In this document: positions 60,083 to 64,000 of the stretch, piece after piece
How positions within the stretch are numbered: position 1 is the first letter of the stretch
Layout: every line of letters begins with the position of its first letter
Assembly: GCA_001771065.1 (NCBI GenBank)
Contig: MESQ01000091.1
Coordinates: forward strand, 62,001 to 126,000
Length of the DNA stretch: 64,000 bases
Direction of reading: 5' to 3'
Origin: Burkholderiales bacterium RIFOXYD12_FULL_59_19
Lineage (GTDB): Bacteria > Pseudomonadota > Gammaproteobacteria > Burkholderiales > Burkholderiaceae_C
The notes under the pieces: model-generated
Told to the model about the DNA's origin: nothing
The model's input: the letters and a program-made list of their open reading frames with translations, nothing else
The model's database searches: none
Position numbers and translations under genes: made by a program

Positions 60083-60729
60083 AACAAAAAAGTATTTTTA
60101 TCGCCGCTGCCGCCTTGCTGATCCTGGTCTTTGTCGGTGGTGCCTTGCTGTATCAAAAACAGCAAACCGAGCAGGCAGCACAACTTGCAAAACAGAACAT
60201 GGCAGCGTTGGTACGCATGGATGCACCGAGTTTTGGCAACGCAGATGCACCGGTGCACATCGTCGAGTTTTTTGACCCGGCCTGCGGCACCTGCCGCGAG
60301 TTCTACCCGATGGTCAAGGCACTGATGGCGGAGCATCCGGGCAAGATCCGGCTGTCGCTGCGTTACGCACCCTTTCACCGCGGCTCTGACGCGGTGGTCA
60401 AAGTGCTCGAAGCTGCACGCAAGCAAGGCAAGTTCGAGGCAACACTCGAAGCCCTGTTCTCCCGCCAGGACGCCTGGGTGCAAAACCATACCGCCAACGC
60501 CCAGTTGATCGGCCCCCTGCTGGCGCCACTGGGAATGGACCTGGTGCAACTGCAAAACGATGCCAATGCGCCTGAAGTCGCCACCCTGATTGCGCGCGAT
60601 CTGGCAGACGCCAAAACGCTGAACGTGACCATGACACCCGAGTACTTTGTCAATGGCAAGCCGCTGCCCCAGTTCGGTTTTGCCGAGCTGAAGCAACTGG
60701 TGGACGACGCACTCGCCAACTCAAAGTAG
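60079..60729 (+). CDS. Thiol:disulfide interchange protein, DsbA family
   Basis: The 216-residue protein has an N-terminal membrane anchor or signal (about residues 5-26) and a periplasmic thioredoxin-fold domain with active site CGTC (C69-C72) in FFDPACGTCREFYPM. The C-terminal VTMTPEYFVNGKPLP carries the cis-proline loop. A single dithiol motif and a Com1/DsbA-like core point to an oxidase partner of the adjacent DsbB-like protein. It overlaps dsbB and is followed within 7 bases by the outer-membrane efflux gene. Confidence 0.9.
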   Translation: MKQKSIFIAAAALLILVFVGGALLYQKQQTEQAAQLAKQNMAALVRMDAPSFGNADAPVHIVEFFDPACGTCREFYPMVKALMAEHPGKIRLSLRYAPFHRGSDAVVKVLEAARKQGKFEATLEALFSRQDAWVQNHTANAQLIGPLLAPLGMDLVQLQNDANAPEVATLIARDLADAKTLNVTMTPEYFVNGKPLPQFGFAELKQLVDDALANSK

Positions 60730-60736
60730 GCTCACC

Positions 60737-62008
60737 ATGACATACGCTTTGCAGACCGCAGTGCTGGCCACGTTGTTGATCTTGGGTGCGCCTGCGCGCG
60801 CTTTGGCCGAGGAATCCTTACCCGGCGCCAGTGTCGAGCCTTTGCTGACACTGGCCCGAGCACACAACCCCGACTACGCCAGCATGCGTTTTGAAGCGCA
60901 AGCGGCCACCGAGCGGATCGCGCCAGCGGGGGCGCTGATGGACCCCAAGTTCCGGGTCGAATGGATGGATGTGACCCAAGCCGGTTCGCAAGCGCCCACG
61001 CTGTGGCCCAACGATGTTGGCAGCACCAAATACACCCTGATGCAAGACCTGCCCTGGTTTGGCAAGCGCGATCTGAAGCAAAACATCGCCGCGCAGGAAG
61101 CACAAGCCAGCCAGGGCAAGGCGCAGGGCAGCTGGGCTGAACTGGCGGCCAGAGTGAAGACCACCCATGCGCAACGCTACTACCTGCACCACACGAAAAA
61201 ACTCACGCTGGAGTTGCTCGACCTGACCACGCGGCTGGCCAAGGTGGCGCAAGTACGCTACGCCGGCGGCCTGGCGATGCAACAAGATGCCATTCGCGCA
61301 CAGTTGGAGCAAACCGCCATGCAGACCGAGTTGGTGGCGCTGCAAAGCGAGTCACGCCAGGTTGATGCCCGGCTCAACGCCTTGCTGGCACGGCCAAGCA
61401 ACGCAGCGCTGGCTGCGCCCGAGCGTCTGCGTCCCTTGCCCGTGGCTGCCAAGCTGAACCCTGACACCCTGATGGCGCGTGTAGAACACAGCAATCCCCA
61501 GTTATTTTCCGAGGCGTCCCGTATCAAGTCGGCCGAATTGGGTCGTGAGCTGAGCCTGAAAAACCGCTACCCGGACTTCACGCTGGCCATCACGCCGACA
61601 CAAATGCAGAGCCGCATCACCGAATGGAGCGTGATGCTGGAGCTCAACATCCCGCTGCAACAGGCCTCACGCCGCGCCCAGGAACGTGAGGCACAGGCCA
61701 TGCTCGATGCCGCGACAGCGCGCCGCGCGGCGGTGGCTAACCAGCTGCTCTCGGAGCTGTCTGAGAATCTGGCAGGTTTTGATGCGGCACAAAACACCGA
61801 GAAGTTGGCTACCAGCAGCCAGCTACCGCAAGCCGAGCTGACGTTCCAGGCGGCGCTGGCGGGTTACGAAAACGGCAAGCTCGACTTTGCCACCCTGCTC
61901 GACGCCCAGCGTCAGGTGCGCCAGGCCAAACAAGCGCAACTCAAGGCACAACTGGAAGCCCAAATGCGGCTGGCTGACATCGAGAAATTACTGGGAGAAG
62001 AATTATGA
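60737..62008 (+). CDS. Outer-membrane efflux protein, TolC family (CusC-like)
   Basis: The 423-residue protein has a signal peptide ending near ALAEES and two long helical OEP repeats (about 40-210 and 230-420). LTLARAHNPDYASMRFEAQA and the KYTLMQDLPWFGKRDLK segment are typical of outer-membrane channels of heavy-metal RND systems. It is part of a three-component pump with the next two genes and would form the exit duct. It overlaps the adaptor gene by four bases. No lipobox cysteine is seen, unlike E. coli CusC. Confidence 0.9.
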   Translation: MTYALQTAVLATLLILGAPARALAEESLPGASVEPLLTLARAHNPDYASMRFEAQAATERIAPAGALMDPKFRVEWMDVTQAGSQAPTLWPNDVGSTKYTLMQDLPWFGKRDLKQNIAAQEAQASQGKAQGSWAELAARVKTTHAQRYYLHHTKKLTLELLDLTTRLAKVAQVRYAGGLAMQQDAIRAQLEQTAMQTELVALQSESRQVDARLNALLARPSNAALAAPERLRPLPVAAKLNPDTLMARVEHSNPQLFSEASRIKSAELGRELSLKNRYPDFTLAITPTQMQSRITEWSVMLELNIPLQQASRRAQEREAQAMLDAATARRAAVANQLLSELSENLAGFDAAQNTEKLATSSQLPQAELTFQAALAGYENGKLDFATLLDAQRQVRQAKQAQLKAQLEAQMRLADIEKLLGEEL

Positions 62009-63561
62009 AATCAGGTACCGGATGGGTGCTCGGCGCACTGTTGGCAGCGCTGGCTGGCGCAGGCGGTTATTACGCTGGCACGCGTGGCCATGCCGTCAAT
62101 GGGCCGGGCTCGGCGGGAGCGCCAACGGCCGCCTCGTCCAGCGCAGGCGATGCGGTGGCCAAGCCCGAGAAAAAACTCCTCTACTACCGCAACCCGATGG
62201 GCTTGCCCGATACCTCGCCCACCCCCAAGAAAGATCCGATGGGCATGGACTACATCGCGGTCTATGCCGGTGGTGCGGATGACGAAGAAGCCCCCGCGAA
62301 TCAGGTCAGGATCAGCACCGACAAAGTGCAAAAGCTCGGCGTGCGCACCGAGGCGGCGCAACTGCGCAGCCTCGACAAAACCGTGCGCGCCTCCGGCCGG
62401 ATCGAGCCCGACGAGCGCCGCGTGGTTGCCATCTCGCCCAAGTTTGAAGGTTATGTCGAACGCCTGCACGTCAACGTCACCGGCCAGGCCGTTGGCAAGG
62501 GCCAGCCGCTGTTTGAGGTTTACAGCCCGGAACTGGTCTCGGCCCAGCGTGAATACGCCATAGCCGTGCAAGGCGTGAGCGCGCTCAAGGACGCAGGTGG
62601 CCAAGCGCAAATGGGCATGCAACAACTCGCCGATGCCAGCCTGCAGCGGCTGCGCAACTGGGACATTTCCGAAGCGCAGATCAAGGCGCTGACCGATTCG
62701 GGCACCACCACCCGCACGCTCACCTTCCGCTCGCCGGTGAGTGGCATCGTGATGGAGAAAAAAGCGCTGCAAGGCATGCGCTTCATGCCCGGCGAAGCGC
62801 TGTACCAGATTGCCGATCTGTCGAACGTATGGGTCATTGCCGACGTGTTCGAGCAGGACATCGGACTCGTCAAAAACGGCACCAAGGCAACCGTGAACAT
62901 CAACGCCTATCCAGACAAAACCTTTGGCGGCCGGGTCACCTATATTTACCCCACCCTTAACCCCGAGACCCGTACCGTGCCGGTACGCGTGGAGCTGGCC
63001 AACCCTGGCGGTCGGCTCAAACCCGGCATGTTTGCCCAGGTGGAACTACCGGTCGCGGCCAAGGGTCAGGTGGTCACCGTACCGGTGTCGGCAGTGATCG
63101 ACAGCGGCACGCGCCAGATCGTTTTGGTCGACAAAGGAGTCGGCCGTTTCGAGTCGCGGGAAGTCAAACTGGGCGCGCGCAGCGACACCTATGTGGAAGT
63201 GCTGGACGGCGTGGACGACGGCGAACCCGTGGTGGTGGCCGCCAACTTCCTGATTGATGCCGAAAGTAACTTGAAGGCCGCGCTGGGGGGGTTGGGTAGC
63301 CCAGCGCCCGACCCCAAGGCCTCGGCGGCTAAAACCGTGGGCCACCAGGCCACCGGCACCGTGGATGGGGTGGATGTGAAAGACGGCACCGTGAGCTTGA
63401 GTCACGGCCCGGTCGCCAGCCTCAAATGGCCGGCCATGACGATGGAGTTCAAGGTCGCCAATGCGGCGCTGCTGCAGGCGCTTCAACCCGGCGCCAAGGT
63501 GAACTTTGAGTTTGTCGAGCGCGCGCCCGGCGAATGGGTCATTACCAACATCAAGCCCTGA
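62005..63561 (+). CDS. cusB: Efflux adaptor, CusB-like, fused to a CusF-like domain
   Basis: The 518-residue periplasmic adaptor has an N-terminal membrane anchor, then a heavy-metal-binding YHS-like segment (about 58-88: [26 protein letters not shown]), the lipoyl/barrel/beta-barrel membrane-fusion core (about 100-420), and a C-terminal CusF-like domain (about 445-518) with H467, W475, M478 and M480 in [18 protein letters not shown]. The fused domain keeps the tryptophan and both methionines, so it should bind Cu(I)/Ag(I) and feed the pump directly. Such fusions are known in betaproteobacteria. It overlaps the CusC-like gene and precedes cusA by 2 bases. Confidence 0.92.
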   Translation: MKSGTGWVLGALLAALAGAGGYYAGTRGHAVNGPGSAGAPTAASSSAGDAVAKPEKKLLYYRNPMGLPDTSPTPKKDPMGMDYIAVYAGGADDEEAPANQVRISTDKVQKLGVRTEAAQLRSLDKTVRASGRIEPDERRVVAISPKFEGYVERLHVNVTGQAVGKGQPLFEVYSPELVSAQREYAIAVQGVSALKDAGGQAQMGMQQLADASLQRLRNWDISEAQIKALTDSGTTTRTLTFRSPVSGIVMEKKALQGMRFMPGEALYQIADLSNVWVIADVFEQDIGLVKNGTKATVNINAYPDKTFGGRVTYIYPTLNPETRTVPVRVELANPGGRLKPGMFAQVELPVAAKGQVVTVPVSAVIDSGTRQIVLVDKGVGRFESREVKLGARSDTYVEVLDGVDDGEPVVVAANFLIDAESNLKAALGGLGSPAPDPKASAAKTVGHQATGTVDGVDVKDGTVSLSHGPVASLKWPAMTMEFKVANAALLQALQPGAKVNFEFVERAPGEWVITNIKP

Positions 63562-63563
63562 TC

Positions 63564-64000
63564 ATGCTCTCCAACATCATCGACTGGTCAGGCCGCAACC
63601 GTTTTCTGGTGTTGCTGACCACCCTGTTCATCGTCGTAGGTGGCATTTTTGCCGTGCTGCGCACGCCCATCGACGCGCTGCCCGACCTGTCGGATGTGCA
63701 GGTCATCGTTTACACCGAGTACCCCGGGCAGGCGCCGCAGGTGGTGGAAGACCAGGTGACCTATCCGCTGACGACGGCCATGTTGTCGGTGCCCAAATCG
63801 AAAGTGGTGCGCGGCTTTTCATTCTTTGGCGCCTCTTTCGTCTACATCATTTTTGAGGACGGCACCGACATTTACTGGGCCCGCTCGCGCGTGCTGGAAT
63901 ACCTGAACTTTGCCTCCGGGCGCATGCCCAAGGGCATCTCACCGCAGATCGGACCCGATGCCACCGGCGTCGGCTGGGTCTACCAATACGCGCTGCTGGC
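63564..64000 (+). CDS. cusA: Heavy-metal efflux RND transporter CusA, N-terminal part
   Basis: The visible 145 residues are the start of a roughly 1040-residue inner-membrane proton-driven pump that expels Cu(I)/Ag(I). [18 protein letters not shown] begins the first membrane helix; [20 protein letters not shown] and [20 protein letters not shown] are signatures of the CusA/CzcA (HME-RND) group. The gene runs off the window. It begins 2 bases after the adaptor stop, completing a CBA efflux operon. Confidence 0.93.
   Translation, partial: MLSNIIDWSGRNRFLVLLTTLFIVVGGIFAVLRTPIDALPDLSDVQVIVYTEYPGQAPQVVEDQVTYPLTTAMLSVPKSKVVRGFSFFGASFVYIIFEDGTDIYWARSRVLEYLNFASGRMPKGISPQIGPDATGVGWVYQYALL

Noticed and set aside
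1-64000. CRISPR arrays, tRNA or rRNA genes
   Set aside because: No regularly spaced repeats and no tRNA cloverleaf or rRNA segment could be recognised on either strand; the only tandem array is the 56-nt unit without spacers.

Overview
The window is a GC-rich chromosomal segment that reads like a betaproteobacterium of the Comamonadaceae, most like Rhodoferax or Polaromonas. That placement is an inference from GC-rich coding, gene content and dispersed repeats; no rRNA or tRNA gene is present to test it. The gene set suggests a facultative anaerobe able to scavenge reduced phosphorus.

Layout. 1-7.8 kb holds housekeeping and transport genes: an FKBP end, Hsp20, TerC, an FAD-linked dehydrogenase, a cobalamin adenosyltransferase, a NitT/TauT-type ABC transporter and an MFS carrier. 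7.8-35.8 kb is a large phosphonate island. It has three PhnCDE-type importers (two with one permease, one with two), a complete C-P lyase core (phnG-H-I-J-K-L-M), two further phnM paralogues, a phn-type hexapeptide transferase, and a reverse-strand phnF/2H-phosphoesterase/phnN operon. A chemoreceptor with a CxxCH motif lies inside the island. PHO-box-like 7-mer repeats with an 11-nt period precede all four forward transcription units.

Between phnF and phnG sits a foreign-looking two-gene cassette (about 14.8-20.4 kb): a DUF4143-like AAA ATPase and a 1381-residue NTPase whose C-terminus looks like a PD-(D/E)xK nuclease. It resembles a defence module and is the best candidate for an undescribed system here. 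Duplicated phn promoter sequence lies on both sides of it. A second, solitary DUF4143-like ATPase lies at 35.8-37.0 kb.

37.2-42.3 kb carries the oxygen-independent ubiquinone genes ubiU-ubiV-ubiT with ubiX-ubiD. An unusual multi-hairpin element with exactly complementary loops separates ubiX from ubiD. 42.4-52.4 kb is mixed: a cytochrome c, a hicB remnant, a ubiD fragment, an acyl-adenylating enzyme, a diguanylate cyclase, a FrnE-like DsbA, a bactofilin and an ABC1 kinase. At 52.9-55.0 kb a group II intron with a frameshifted reverse transcriptase interrupts the middle copy of a 56-nt tandem repeat. 55-64 kb is a copper/silver resistance region: a CusRS-like two-component system, a TPR protein, a CusF-like protein, DsbB-DsbA, and a CusCBA-type efflux system that runs off the window.
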